Positions 1 to 9,110 are shown, numbered from the stretch's first letter. The stretch is 64,000 nucleotides of DNA from Arthrobacter sp. MYb23 (GCF_002979775.1 NZ_PCPR01000011.1:1-64000), one strand, 5' to 3'. Numbers and translations: made by a program. Notes: a model not told the origin generated them from the letters alone.

Positions 1-1223
1 CAGCACCCACCCCCACGGAAGACCCTTCAGGTTCCATCACCTTCTGGTCCTCGTTGGCAGGCATGGACAAAGTGGCTGAAGCGTTCAACGCCAGCCAGGA
101 CAAGATCAAAGTCAGCTTCGAAACCATCCCCAACGGTGCAAACGGTGGCTACGCAAAGCTCTCCACCGCCATCACCGCAGGCAACGGCCCGGACGTAGCC
201 ACCATCGAATACCCGCAGTTGCCGCAGTTTGTCAGCAACAGCCAGGTGATCCCGCTAGATGGCCTGATCAACAAGGCCGAAACAGTGGACAAGCTCACGG
301 ACGAGACCAAGGCACTGGTCCAGTTCGGTGAGAAGACCTACGCACTTCCGTATGACGCAGCCCCCATGCTCATGTGGTACCGCAAAGACATGCTGGCGAA
401 GGCCGGCGTCGAGGTCCCCAAGACCTGGGATGAATTCGAAGAGGCCGGAAAAAAGCTCAAGGCCGTAGCGCCTGACTCCTACCTGGCCAGCTTCAACCCC
501 AACGAGGTAGCGGCGAGCGCCGGCTTGGCCTGGCAGGCAGGTGCCAAGTGGTTCGGCACCGAAGGCGACAGCTGGAAGGTGGGCGTCAATGATGAGGCCA
601 CTCAGAAGGTTGCCTCGTACTGGCAGAAACTGATCGACCAAAAGATCGTCAAGGTCAGCCAGGCCTACAGTGACGAGTGGAGCCTTGACCTGGCCAACAG
701 CAACGTAGTTGGTGTCCTCGGCGCAAACTGGAGCGCAACCGGTATCCAGAAGCGCACCGAAGCCAGCGGCCAGAAGGGCCAGTGGATCGCTGCGGAAATG
801 CCCACCTGGGGCGAGGAGTCCGGTGCCTTCTATGGCGGATCCAGCTTCAACGTGACCAAGAGCAGCAAGAACCCGGCCGCGGCCGCCAAGTTCGTAGAGT
901 TCCTCACCACCAGCCAGGAAGCCATCAAGGCCCGTGGCAACACCGGCTCCGCGTTCCTGGCCTTCCCGGGCCTGACTCCGGTGGCGCAGAAGGCCTATGA
1001 CGCCAGCTACTTCGGCAACGACATCTATGAGGTCTTCAACAAGGCGTACGGCACCATCACCCCGGGCTGGCAGTGGGGTCCCAACTGGGACATCACCAAC
1101 ACCGCCCTCAAAGACGCCTACGGCAAGCTGACCACCGGCGGCACCATCCATGACGCCGTCGATACTGCCCAGGACGCCACCGTGGCAAGCCTGAAGCAGG
1201 CCGGCCTGTCCGTCAAAGAGTAG
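1..1223 (+). CDS. ABC transporter sugar-type solute-binding protein (5' truncated)
   Basis: Extracellular binding protein of a CUT1-type importer. The reading frame is open from the window edge (first full codon at base 3), so the true start, signal peptide and lipobox lie outside the window; about 406 residues are visible. The first visible segment, a Pro/Thr-rich linker followed by GSITFWSS, matches the position just after a lipoprotein anchor. The sequence ALPYDAAPMLMWYRKDML followed by VPKTWDEF is the typical ligand-cleft region of this family. Two permease genes follow on the same strand after a GC-rich hairpin, completing the membrane part of an importer; no ATPase is visible, and in this family a shared ATPase (MsiK type) is common. 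The ligand cannot be named; a sugar or sugar derivative is inferred from the family. Confidence 0.9.
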   Translation, partial: APTPTEDPSGSITFWSSLAGMDKVAEAFNASQDKIKVSFETIPNGANGGYAKLSTAITAGNGPDVATIEYPQLPQFVSNSQVIPLDGLINKAETVDKLTDETKALVQFGEKTYALPYDAAPMLMWYRKDMLAKAGVEVPKTWDEFEEAGKKLKAVAPDSYLASFNPNEVAASAGLAWQAGAKWFGTEGDSWKVGVNDEATQKVASYWQKLIDQKIVKVSQAYSDEWSLDLANSNVVGVLGANWSATGIQKRTEASGQKGQWIAAEMPTWGEESGAFYGGSSFNVTKSSKNPAAAAKFVEFLTTSQEAIKARGNTGSAFLAFPGLTPVAQKAYDASYFGNDIYEVFNKAYGTITPGWQWGPNWDITNTALKDAYGKLTTGGTIHDAVDTAQDATVASLKQAGLSVKE

Positions 1224-1265
1224 CTCCGTCACCGAAGAGCCGCTCACCGAGTAGCCACACAGGCA

Positions 1266-1288
1266 GGGGGCCTCTTCCCGAGGCCCCC
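1266..1288 (+). terminator. Intercistronic GC-rich hairpin
   Basis: Perfect 9-bp inverted repeat GGGGGCCTC / GAGGCCCCC with a 5-nt loop, in the gap between the binding-protein stop and the first permease. There is no T-run behind it and the operon continues. It is more likely a partial attenuator or mRNA-stabilising hairpin that keeps binding-protein mRNA in excess than a full terminator. Confidence 0.6.
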
Positions 1289-1307
1289 TCCCAGCTAGGA
1301 GAATCCC

Positions 1308-2240
1308 ATGGCCACCCAGGCCCTCACCACCACAGTGCGCCGCCGAGGCCGCGCACTGGCGGGAACCGGCGGAAGGACTGCCGCACTGTTCCTGGTTCCC
1401 TTCTTCGCGGTCTTCGCGATCGCCATGATCGCACCGGTGATCTACTCCCTGGTGCTGAGTTTCCACTCGCAGCAGAAATCCGGGCTGGGCTTCGGGGAAG
1501 CCAAGACGGTCTTTGTAGGACTCGAGAACTATGTGCAGGTCTTCCAGTCCGAAACGTTCGTGGAAGGCATCGCCCGCCTTGGCTTGTACTGCCTGATCTA
1601 CATTCCCTGCATGGTGGGCGGCGCAGTGGTCTTCGCCCTTCTTCTGGACGCGACGGTGGCCAAGGCACGCAAGCTCTTCCAGCTCCTGGTGTTCCTTCCC
1701 CACGCAGTCCCCGGCGTCATCGCCGCCCTCATTTGGGCCTACCTCTACACCCCGGGTATCAGCCCGCTGGTCCAGGCTCTCCAAAGCGGCGGGATCCAGA
1801 TCAACTTCCTCGACGCTCACTTGGTCCTTCCGTCCATCGTGAACATCGGGGTCTGGGAGTGGACCGGCTACAACGTCATTATCCTGTTCACCGCTTTGCA
1901 AGCCGTTCCCCGCGAAATCCTGGAAGCCGCCCGCGTGGACGGCGCCGGAGAAATCCGCGCTGCCATCAGCATCAAGTTCCCGCTGATCCTCCCGGCACTG
2001 AGCGTCATCATGCTCTTCACCATCATCGGAACCCTGCAGCTGTTCACGGAACCGTCCATCATCTCCAAGGCCACGGCATCAGTCACCAGTACCTGGGTTC
2101 CCAACCTCTGGGCCTACGACGCGGCCTTCATCCGTCACAACCTCAACCAGGCCGCGGCTGCCTCCGTCATCATCGCCGGGCTGGCAGCAGTACTGTCCCT
2201 GGCCGTCACCCGCCTAAGCTCCAGGATGAACAAATCATGA
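1308..2240 (+). CDS. ABC transporter permease, CUT1 family, first subunit
   Basis: 310-residue inner-membrane permease. After a basic, cytoplasmic N-terminus, hydrophobic segment 1 begins near residue 25 (TAALFLVPFFAVFAIAMI). The EAA loop that docks the ATPase is clear near residues 206-228 (EAARVDGAGEIRAA). The length and single N-terminal hydrophobic helix before the periplasmic loop fit MalF/UgpA-type subunits. A ribosome binding site (TAGGAGAA) sits 6-7 nt before the ATG. The stop overlaps the start of the next permease by four bases (ATGA), implying translational coupling. Confidence 0.93.
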   Translation: MATQALTTTVRRRGRALAGTGGRTAALFLVPFFAVFAIAMIAPVIYSLVLSFHSQQKSGLGFGEAKTVFVGLENYVQVFQSETFVEGIARLGLYCLIYIPCMVGGAVVFALLLDATVAKARKLFQLLVFLPHAVPGVIAALIWAYLYTPGISPLVQALQSGGIQINFLDAHLVLPSIVNIGVWEWTGYNVIILFTALQAVPREILEAARVDGAGEIRAAISIKFPLILPALSVIMLFTIIGTLQLFTEPSIISKATASVTSTWVPNLWAYDAAFIRHNLNQAAAASVIIAGLAAVLSLAVTRLSSRMNKS

Positions 2241-3196
2241 GCGCCTCAACACTTTCCCGCAGCACAGCTCCTTCCAAACAAGCTCCCCGCGGCACCGGAT
2301 CCCGTTCCAAACGCGGCAGTTCCAAACGCGGCAGTTCCAAACGCGGCGGTTCCAACCGCGGCGGTGGGTTCGCCAGCAAGCTCACCGTCAACGGGCTCCT
2401 GATCATCGGCTCCGCCTACATGGTGGTCCCGGTCCTGTGGCTGGTGTTCGCCTCCACCAAGAACGCTGCGGACCTGTATGGCACCAGCGCCTATGCCTTG
2501 GGCAACTTCTCCTTGTTCGAGAACATCGCCAACGTGGCAAATCAGGATGGCGGCCTGTTCTTCCGCTGGCTGGGCAACTCCGTGATGTATGCCGGTGTTG
2601 GCGCTGTGCTGGGCAGCCTGATTTCGGTCATGGCCGGCTACGCGTTCGATAAATTCCAGTTCCGTTGGAAGGACTCGCTCTTCGGTTTCGTCCTGGTGGG
2701 CGTCCTGATTCCCAACACTGCCACGGTGCTGCCCATGTACCTCCTGGCATCCCTGGTGGGCATGACCAACACCATCTGGGCCGTCCTCATCCCGGTCCTG
2801 TGCAACCCCTTCGGCGTGTACCTGGCACGGGTCTACTCCGCCAGCTACGTTCCGGCCGAAACCCTTGAAGCCGCGCGCATGGACGGCGCCGGCCCCATCC
2901 GGTCCTTCTTCTCCCTGGGCTTGCCCATGATGATGCCGGGCTACATCACCATTGCCCTGTTCCAGTTCGTGGGGGTGTGGAACAACTTCATGCTTCCCCT
3001 GGTGATGCTCCAGGACCAGCAATTGCTGCCCGTCAGCGTCGGCATCTCCATTTGGCAGGGCTACTCGGTACCGCAGCCTGAATTCACACCAATGGTCATC
3101 ACGGGTTCGCTGTTGTCCATCATTCCGCTGCTGGTGGCCTTCATCATGCTGCAGCGTTTCTGGAAGTCCGGCCTCACTGCAGGGAGCGTCAAGTGA
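2237..3196 (+). CDS. ABC transporter permease, CUT1 family, second subunit
   Basis: 319-residue MalG/UgpE-type permease. The ATG at 2237 overlaps the upstream TGA; the frame is open further upstream, but that stretch lies antiparallel in phase to the first permease and has no start signal. The EAA loop is at about residues 211-233 (EAARMDGAGPIRSF). Residues 23-43 carry an unusual basic SKRGS repeat, encoded by a 15-bp tandem repeat, just before the first membrane helix (LTVNGLLIIGSAYMVVPVLW). This tail is not part of the family fold and is probably a cytoplasmic, positive-inside extension. The stop overlaps the GTG of the dehydrogenase gene. Confidence 0.92.
   Translation: MSASTLSRSTAPSKQAPRGTGSRSKRGSSKRGSSKRGGSNRGGGFASKLTVNGLLIIGSAYMVVPVLWLVFASTKNAADLYGTSAYALGNFSLFENIANVANQDGGLFFRWLGNSVMYAGVGAVLGSLISVMAGYAFDKFQFRWKDSLFGFVLVGVLIPNTATVLPMYLLASLVGMTNTIWAVLIPVLCNPFGVYLARVYSASYVPAETLEAARMDGAGPIRSFFSLGLPMMMPGYITIALFQFVGVWNNFMLPLVMLQDQQLLPVSVGISIWQGYSVPQPEFTPMVITGSLLSIIPLLVAFIMLQRFWKSGLTAGSVK
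2305..2364 (+). repeat. 15-bp tandem repeat (4 units) inside permease gene
   Basis: Four in-frame copies of TTCCAAACGCGGCAG (the last two with one to two changes) encode SKRGS/SKRGS/SKRGG/SNRGG. Units are a multiple of three, so gain or loss by slippage keeps the frame and changes only the length of the basic tail. Confidence 0.9.
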
Positions 3197-4206
3197 CCAC
3201 CACCGAGCTGAACGTCGCACTGGCCATGGGTCCCGGCGTCGTATCCCGTGTCTTTCCCCGCCGACGCTTGGAGTCCCTGCCCCGTGGGCTGCGGCTGCTC
3301 AGCCCGGAACCCATGGAAGATTTCACCTCACCGCGTTCGCTGGAACTCCTCGCGAAGACGGACATTCTCATCACCGGCTGGGGTTGCCCCAAGCTGGACG
3401 CCGTTGCCCTGGCGGCGGCCCCGCGTCTGACCCACGTTCTCCACGCTGGAGGCACGGTCAGGCATCACGTGGGCGATGAATGCTGGGAACGAGGCATCGA
3501 AATCAGCACGGCTGCGGACGCAAACTCCATTCCGGTTGCCGAATACACGGTGGCCATGATCTTGCTGGCCAACAAGAGAGTCCTGCAGATCGCCCGCAAG
3601 CTCCACACGGAAAAAGTAGAGATCGAGCCGGATCAGGTGTTTCCGGACATGGGCAACTTCGGCAAGCGGGTGGGCATCATTGGCGCTTCGAGGATCGGCA
3701 AGCACGTCATCCGCCTCCTGAAGTCCTACGACGTGAAGGTCTTTGTCTCGGATCCCTTCCTGGACGACGCCGCGGCGACCGAGCTCGGCGTCGAGCGTCT
3801 CAGTCTGGAAGAACTGGTGGCCACGTGCGACGTCGTCAGCCTCCACGCGCCGTCGCTCCCGTCCACCTACAACCTGATCCACCAGGGGCTGGTGGAGAGC
3901 CTCAAACCGGGAGCCACCTTCATCAACACCGCCCGCGGTGAACTGGTTGATCAGGACGCGTTGCTCCGACGCATCGAACAAGGCGAGCTATACGCAATCC
4001 TGGACGTCACCACTCCTTGGGTCCTCCCTGCGGATTCGGGTTTCTACACCCACCCCAACGTGCTGCTCACGCCGCACCTGGCAGGTTCACTGGGAATGGA
4101 ACTGGAGCGCATGGCGGTCAGCACCATCGAGGAAGCCGCCCGGATCTCCCGCGGCGAGCCTCTCCGCCACCGGCTCAACGCCAAGGACCTCGCCTTCACC
4201 GCCTAA
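3193..4206 (+). CDS. D-isomer-specific 2-hydroxyacid dehydrogenase
   Basis: 337-residue NAD(P)-dependent oxidoreductase that interconverts 2-hydroxy and 2-oxo acids. The nucleotide-binding turn is GIIGASRIG near residue 162. The family's substrate-binding arginine lies in INTARGELVD, and the catalytic histidine in LLTPHLAGS near residue 294. The start is the GTG at 3193, which overlaps the permease stop (GTGA), so it belongs to the importer operon. That suggests the imported compound, or a product of it, is a sugar acid or is oxidised to a hydroxyacid. The precise substrate is not readable from the sequence. Confidence 0.87.
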   Translation: MTTTELNVALAMGPGVVSRVFPRRRLESLPRGLRLLSPEPMEDFTSPRSLELLAKTDILITGWGCPKLDAVALAAAPRLTHVLHAGGTVRHHVGDECWERGIEISTAADANSIPVAEYTVAMILLANKRVLQIARKLHTEKVEIEPDQVFPDMGNFGKRVGIIGASRIGKHVIRLLKSYDVKVFVSDPFLDDAAATELGVERLSLEELVATCDVVSLHAPSLPSTYNLIHQGLVESLKPGATFINTARGELVDQDALLRRIEQGELYAILDVTTPWVLPADSGFYTHPNVLLTPHLAGSLGMELERMAVSTIEEAARISRGEPLRHRLNAKDLAFTA

Positions 4207-4300
4207 CGACGACGGCCGACGGCGGCGGTCGACCCGACGGCCGACGCCGACTCCCACGACGGCCGGCGACGGCGATCACAGCTGCCGACGACGGCGACTT
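4204..4300. repeat. Low-complexity CGACGGC-rich intergenic stretch
   Basis: About 97 bp built from irregular GACGGC/GACGGCCG iterations directly after the dehydrogenase stop. No gene is apparent. The remainder of the gap to 4384 is normal composition and should hold the promoter of the downstream ATPase gene. Confidence 0.6.
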
Positions 4301-4384
4301 AACGCCGCGCGGCTGGCATACTCATTCCCATCGCACCGCCGTCCGATGACAATCCCTGGATCGACCCAAATAACGGGGGAATGA

Positions 4385-6817
4385 GTGGAACTCGAGAAGG
4401 ATCAAGCAGGGGAAGCCGCCCGGCACAAGGGATCGCCGGAAGATGGACTGAGTACCGCCGAGGTTGCCCAGAGGGTGGCAGCCGGACAGACCAACGCGTT
4501 TGTCCAGGACACCAGCCGCAGCGTTTGGAGCATTGTCCGCGCCAATGTGCTCACCCTGTTCAACGGCATCATCCTGGCCTGCTTCATCGTCCTCTTCGCG
4601 ATCGGCCGCTGGCAGGATGCACTCTTCGGATTCAGCGCCATCGCGAACGCGGTCATCGGCAGCGTCCAGGAATACCGGGCAAAGCGGGCCTTGGACCGCC
4701 TGGCCCTGTTGAACGCGCCGAACGCACGGGTGACGCGTGATGGATCAGAGGCAGAGATCTCCTTGGACGACGTTGTGCTGGACGACACCCTTGTCCTGAG
4801 GGCTGGAGACCAAGTGCCGGCCGACGGTCTGGTGTCCGGCTCACGGGGCCTTCAAGTGGACGAGTCCATGCTCACCGGCGAATCCGATGCCGTGGAAAAG
4901 ACCGACGGAGACCGCGTTCTCTCCGGATCCGTGGTGGTGGCCGGCGAGGGCTCAGCCGTGGTGGACCGGGTGGGCGCGGATTCGTTCGCGAACTCGCTGG
5001 CTGCGGAGGCCAAGAGATTCTCCCTGGTGGCCTCCGAGCTCCGGTCCTCGATCGACCGCGTCCTGAAATGGGTCACCTGGTTCGTCGGCCCGGTGGCGTT
5101 GTTGGTTCTGAACGCACAAATGATCGCCCAGGGCGGGTGGGCCGAAGCCTCCGCAAGTGGCGCATGGCGCGAGGCAGCGACCGCGACTATCGCCGCCGTC
5201 GTCGCCATGGTTCCCTTGGGCCTGGTGCTGATGACCAGCATTACTTTCGCCGTGGGTGCGGTGAAGCTGGCCCGTCAGCAAGTGCTGGTGCAGGAGCTTC
5301 CCGCGGTGGAGGGCCTGGCACGGGTGGACATTATTTGCCTGGACAAGACCGGAACCCTCACCCAGGGCGATATTGTTTTCGACGCCGCCCATGCGTTGAC
5401 CGAACGCCCCGGATGGGAGTCCGTTCTCGCCTGGTACGGGGTGCAGAAGGACGCCAATGCCACGGCCCGCAGCCTCGCCGGACACTTCAACGAGCCACCC
5501 ACTGATCATCCTGCCGATCGTGTGCCGTTCTCCTCGGCGCGCAAGTGGAGCGCGGTGGTCTTCGAGGACGGAATGTGGATCCTCGGCGGTCCCGAAATGG
5601 TGTTCCCTGCGCACAACTCCGCAGACCCAGTGCTTCAACAACTCGCCACACAAGCCGCAGAGCTGGCCACCACTGGCCGCCGCACACTGGTCCTCGCCCA
5701 CGGCACACCCACCGAGGATGAAACAGTTCCGGTAGATGCTGTCCCCGTGGCACTCCTGACCTTCAAGGAGAACATCCGCCCCGACGCAGCCGAGACGCTC
5801 TCCTACTTCGCGGCGCAGGACGTTGACGTCAGGATCATTTCCGGTGACAACCCACAGACCGTGGCTGCCATTGCCCGGGAAGTCGGCCTGGACGCGCCCC
5901 ACGGCTTTGACGCCCGCGAACTGCCGGAAGACGACCAGGAATTCCTGGAAGCCATCAACAACAACGTGGTTTTTGGACGGGTGACTCCGGACCAGAAGAA
6001 GCGCATCGTGGTGGCCTTGAAAGCTGCCGGCCACACAGTAGCCATGACCGGCGACGGCGTGAACGATGCCCTGGCCATCAAGGAAGCGGACATCGGCGTC
6101 GCCATGAACTCGGGTGCAGCCGCTACCAAAGCGGTGGCCAGGTTAGTGCTCCTGGACGGGAAGTTCTCCCACCTGCCCAGCGTGGTGGCAGAAGGCCGGC
6201 AGGTCATCGCCAACATTGAGCGCGTCTCCATGCTCTTCCTCACCAAGACCGCCTACGCCACCTTCCTTGCCATCGCCTTCGGCATCCTCCTGCTGCCGTT
6301 CCCCTTCCTTCCCCGGCAGTTGAGCGTGACGGACGGGCTGACTATCGGCATCCCGGCGTTCTTCCTGGCGTTGCTGCCCAATGCCCAGCGTTACATTCCG
6401 GGTTTCCTCCGGCGGTCACTCACCTTCGCCGTGCCTGCGGGTGTTTCGGTGACGTTGGGCCTTGCCGCTTACGCCCGCCTCGCAGCGAACCTGCAGATTC
6501 CCGAAGCGGAGATACGGACGGGCTCCACACTGATCCTGGCGATTATCGGCATCTGGATTCTAGTGGTGCTCTCGCGACCAGTCTCACGCTTCAAGGGGAT
6601 GGTCATCGGGGCAATGATGACCGGGCTTGTTCTGGTCTATTCGGTACCGATCGCCCGTGACTTCCTGCAATTCACGGATCCGACGCTGCCCACGGCATTA
6701 CTCGTCCTGGGAACCTCTGTTGCCTGCATCGCACTGATCGAGGTTGTCCGCTTCGTTCACCGCCGGGTTGCCTACCGGGATGCCCAGGAAGCACTCCATC
6801 AGCGCGTCTCGAAATAG
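4385..6817 (+). CDS. ctpE: CtpE-type P-type cation ATPase
   Basis: 810-residue P-type ATPase of the inner membrane. It shows the actuator motif LTGES (about residues 163-167), the phosphorylation motif DKTGT (320-324, aspartate phosphorylated) and the hinge TGDGVNDALAIKEADIG (from about 555), with paired membrane helices before the actuator domain, between actuator and P domain, and a C-terminal helical bundle. N-terminal and P-domain sequence (IVRANVLTLFN, GSVQEYRAKRALD, VLVQELPAVEGLARVD) match the mycobacterial CtpE family as I know it, reported to take up calcium. No heavy-metal CPC motif or N-terminal metal-binding domain is present. The GTG at 4385 is chosen because it follows AATAACGGGGGAATGA; an overlapping ATG at 4381 is in another frame. 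Ion specificity is inferred from family. Confidence 0.85.
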   Translation: MELEKDQAGEAARHKGSPEDGLSTAEVAQRVAAGQTNAFVQDTSRSVWSIVRANVLTLFNGIILACFIVLFAIGRWQDALFGFSAIANAVIGSVQEYRAKRALDRLALLNAPNARVTRDGSEAEISLDDVVLDDTLVLRAGDQVPADGLVSGSRGLQVDESMLTGESDAVEKTDGDRVLSGSVVVAGEGSAVVDRVGADSFANSLAAEAKRFSLVASELRSSIDRVLKWVTWFVGPVALLVLNAQMIAQGGWAEASASGAWREAATATIAAVVAMVPLGLVLMTSITFAVGAVKLARQQVLVQELPAVEGLARVDIICLDKTGTLTQGDIVFDAAHALTERPGWESVLAWYGVQKDANATARSLAGHFNEPPTDHPADRVPFSSARKWSAVVFEDGMWILGGPEMVFPAHNSADPVLQQLATQAAELATTGRRTLVLAHGTPTEDETVPVDAVPVALLTFKENIRPDAAETLSYFAAQDVDVRIISGDNPQTVAAIAREVGLDAPHGFDARELPEDDQEFLEAINNNVVFGRVTPDQKKRIVVALKAAGHTVAMTGDGVNDALAIKEADIGVAMNSGAAATKAVARLVLLDGKFSHLPSVVAEGRQVIANIERVSMLFLTKTAYATFLAIAFGILLLPFPFLPRQLSVTDGLTIGIPAFFLALLPNAQRYIPGFLRRSLTFAVPAGVSVTLGLAAYARLAANLQIPEAEIRTGSTLILAIIGIWILVVLSRPVSRFKGMVIGAMMTGLVLVYSVPIARDFLQFTDPTLPTALLVLGTSVACIALIEVVRFVHRRVAYRDAQEALHQRVSK

Positions 6818-7209
6818 CGGCGTCCCCGGCCCGCCCACAGCGGCACCAGCACAGCCACAGTAGCGATCGACTGGGAAATAACGGCCGACCAATCTCCATC
6901 GGCGGCAACGATGAGGTCCAGCACGGCAAAGGCCAGGCCCAGCAGCATGACCGCTGTTGCGCCGCGACGGGCTGCCTCGCTTCCCCGTGCCACTCCGGAC
7001 GCCAGCCCGATCACCAGCAAGCCGAACAGGATCATCCCTGCACCAAGCAACGTGATGGGCAAAGCGATGCCACCGGACTGCGCCTCCGGGGTGTAACGCA
7101 GGAAAATGGTCAGGATTCCCAGAATGATCTGAGCGATGCCACCGATGTACATGAGCACCACCGAGAATGTCACCGCGCCAGGCCGCTTACGGCTCTCCCC
7201 CGTCGTCAT
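6799..7209 (-). CDS. Small four-helix membrane protein of unknown function
   Basis: 136 residues: a short basic N-terminus and then about four hydrophobic segments (starting VTFSVVLMYIGGIAQIILGI), ending in a basic tail (GRGRRYFETR). It resembles uncharacterised small integral membrane proteins common in Arthrobacter; no catalytic motif is visible. It converges with the ATPase gene and the two coding regions overlap by 19 bp at their 3' ends, so no terminator separates them. The function is unknown. Confidence 0.75.
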   Translation of the reverse strand: MTTGESRKRPGAVTFSVVLMYIGGIAQIILGILTIFLRYTPEAQSGGIALPITLLGAGMILFGLLVIGLASGVARGSEAARRGATAVMLLGLAFAVLDLIVAADGDWSAVISQSIATVAVLVPLWAGRGRRYFETR

Positions 7210-7269
7210 GAACTGAGCATAGACGAGCGCTCCTCAGGGACGGCATGGGTTCAGCCCGGGATAACAAGT

Positions 7270-7302
7270 TTTGTCACACAATTAACCACCGATTCACGCC
7301 GC
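7270..7302 (+). promoter_or_regulatory. Candidate PHO-box-like direct repeats upstream of phoD
   Basis: Two adjacent 11-bp units, ATTAACCACCG and ATTCACGCCGC (7281-7291, 7292-7302), share ATT.AC..CCG, and a weaker unit precedes them (TTTGTCACACA). An 11-bp period is what PhoP sites in actinobacteria show. The site is about 40 bp before the alkaline phosphatase start. This is a visual match only. Confidence 0.35.
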
Positions 7303-7342
7303 CCTTGAGCACAGTCAACCCGGGCTTCCTAGGGTCGAGGCT

Positions 7343-8938
7343 ATGGAAAACATTTCCCGTAGATCCCTCATTTCAGCCGGCCTTGGGGCCGGACTCGTCG
7401 CCGCCCTGCCTGGCACCGCCGTCGCCAATCCCGCCGCCGCGGTTTCAACAGCGGACGACGCCGGCCTCCGCACCGATCCGTTCATGCTCGGCATCGCGTC
7501 GGGCGAACCATGGCCCGACGGCTTTGTCATCTGGACCAGACTGGCTGTGAACCCCGTGGCCGAAGATGGCCTGGGCAGCATGCCCTCCCGCAACGTCGCC
7601 GTCGCCTGGGAAGTGGCAGAAGACGCCGCGATGCGCCGGGTAGTAGCCCGCGGCGTCGAACATGCCAGGATCGAAACCGCCCACTCGGTTCATGTCGAAC
7701 TGAGGGGCCTCAGGCCCGGCCGGGAATACTTCTACCGTTTCCGCGCCGGACGGCATGTGAGCGACGTTGGCCGCACGCTGACAAGCCCGGCACCTGGCCA
7801 GACGCCGGCTGCACTGGCCATGGCGTTCGCCAGCTGCGCCCAGTACGAGCACGGCTACTTCACTGCTTACAAGCGCCTGGCCGAGGACCACCCGGACCTG
7901 GTGCTGCACTTGGGTGACTACCTCTACGAATACAAGAAGGACAGCTATGTGATCGGCGGCGGAAACCCGCGCGACCACGAGGGCCCCGAGACCGTGAGCC
8001 TGGCCGGCTACCGCCAGCGGCACGCCCAGTACAAGTCCGACGCCGATCTCCAAGCCGCGCACGCCATCGCGCCGTGGCTGGTGGTCTGGGATGACCACGA
8101 GGTGGACAACAACTGGGCGGACGAGATCCCCGAGAACAGCGACGCGGGCCAGCTGAACGACACCACCGAGCACTTCCGCCAGCGCCGCTCGGCAGCGTTC
8201 CAGGCGTACTACGAGAACATGCCGCTGCGGGCTTCCTCGGTTCCAGCCGGGTTCGATATGAAGATCTACCGCACCATTCAATGGGGCCAGCTGGCCAACT
8301 TCCACATGATGGACACCCGCCAGTACCGGGATGACCAGCTCGCCGGTGACGGCTGGCGGAAGAACGTCGCCGGGCGCCTGGACGAGAACCGCACCATCAC
8401 CGGCGCCGAGCAGGAAAAGTGGCTGCTGGACGGATTCAAGAACTCCACGCAGCGGTGGGACATTCTGGGCCAGCAGGTCTTCTTCGCCGAGCGGGACCGC
8501 GATCAGGCACCGGACATCGACGACGTCTCCATGGATGGCTGGGACGGTTACGCCGCTTCCCGCCGGCGCATCACCCAAGGCTGGGTGGACGCCAAGGTGC
8601 GCAACGCCGTCGTACTCACCGGTGACGTTCACCGCCACTGGGCCACCGACCTCAAGGTGGACTACAAAGACCCGTCGGCAGCTGTGGTGGGCTCGGAACT
8701 GGTGTGCTCCTCCATCACCTCCACCGGCGACGGCAACGGCTCCACCACCGACCCCACCATGGCGTGGAACCCGCACCTGAAGTTCTACAACGACAACCGC
8801 GGCTACGTGAACACGCGCATCACGAAGGACTCCATGACCGCCGACTTCCGCGTGCTGGACTACGTCACCACCCCGGGCGCTCCGGTCAGCACCAAGAAGT
8901 CGTTCACCATCAACGATCGCGTCCCCGGCCTCGCTTAA
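7343..8938 (+). CDS. phoD: Alkaline phosphatase D (PhoD family), Tat-exported
   Basis: 531-residue secreted phosphodiesterase/phosphomonoesterase that releases phosphate from organic esters using a Fe/Ca-type centre. The N-terminus has a twin-arginine signal (SRRSLIS, then a hydrophobic stretch and a cleavage-like ALPGTAVANPAAA). A PhoD N-terminal beta domain spans roughly residues 45-150. Metal and catalytic motifs follow in order: FASCAQYEHG, HLGDYLYEY (about 190), WDDHEVDNNW (about 248) and LTGDVHRHW (about 425). It stands alone with its own promoter region, in which a possible phosphate-starvation element can be seen. Confidence 0.93.
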   Translation: MENISRRSLISAGLGAGLVAALPGTAVANPAAAVSTADDAGLRTDPFMLGIASGEPWPDGFVIWTRLAVNPVAEDGLGSMPSRNVAVAWEVAEDAAMRRVVARGVEHARIETAHSVHVELRGLRPGREYFYRFRAGRHVSDVGRTLTSPAPGQTPAALAMAFASCAQYEHGYFTAYKRLAEDHPDLVLHLGDYLYEYKKDSYVIGGGNPRDHEGPETVSLAGYRQRHAQYKSDADLQAAHAIAPWLVVWDDHEVDNNWADEIPENSDAGQLNDTTEHFRQRRSAAFQAYYENMPLRASSVPAGFDMKIYRTIQWGQLANFHMMDTRQYRDDQLAGDGWRKNVAGRLDENRTITGAEQEKWLLDGFKNSTQRWDILGQQVFFAERDRDQAPDIDDVSMDGWDGYAASRRRITQGWVDAKVRNAVVLTGDVHRHWATDLKVDYKDPSAAVVGSELVCSSITSTGDGNGSTTDPTMAWNPHLKFYNDNRGYVNTRITKDSMTADFRVLDYVTTPGAPVSTKKSFTINDRVPGLA

Positions 8939-8958
8939 TGTCAGCCAGCGCCTGATTC

Positions 8959-9026
8959 ACCCAAGTAGGTGACAGCACGTGCTCCAATGAGCCCTCATTG
9001 CGACATGTGCTGTCACCTACTTGGGT
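8959..9026. repeat. 68-bp dispersed palindrome, copy A (subtype 1)
   Basis: Near-perfect inverted repeat with outer arms ACCCAAGTAGGTGACAG / CTGTCACCTACTTGGGT and a centre CAATGAGCCCTCATTG. It shares outer arms and a TGAGC centre with the copies at 11045, 19102 and 43736, all 68 bp if scored end to end. It lies directly downstream of phoD and may also act as a terminator. Immediately after it the DNA looks like a tRNA T-arm (GGGTTCGAATCCC), which I do not call a tRNA. Confidence 0.85.
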
Positions 9027-9110
9027 TCGAATCCCAGTGACTACGGTCAAGAGCGGGAGTAGCCTAGTCCCAGGTGAAATAGTGGATCTCTGTCCGGCTG
9101 GGGTTCTTCC

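Noticed and set aside
255..1901. 548-codon open frame on the minus strand across the binding protein and permease genes
   Set aside because: It is antisense to two clearly conserved genes, has no family features and shows the low-complexity Gly/Val/Asp bias of GC-rich shadow frames. The same applies to long antisense frames over ctpE, phoD, pabB, the MFS gene and the SulP gene.
9021..9036. tRNA T-arm-like sequence GGGTTCGAATCCC after palindrome copy A
   Set aside because: A five-pair T-stem with a TTCGAAT loop can be drawn, but the palindrome occupies the place of the anticodon and D arms, and there is no acceptor partner. At most a relic of a tRNA 3' end; not called as a gene or attachment site.
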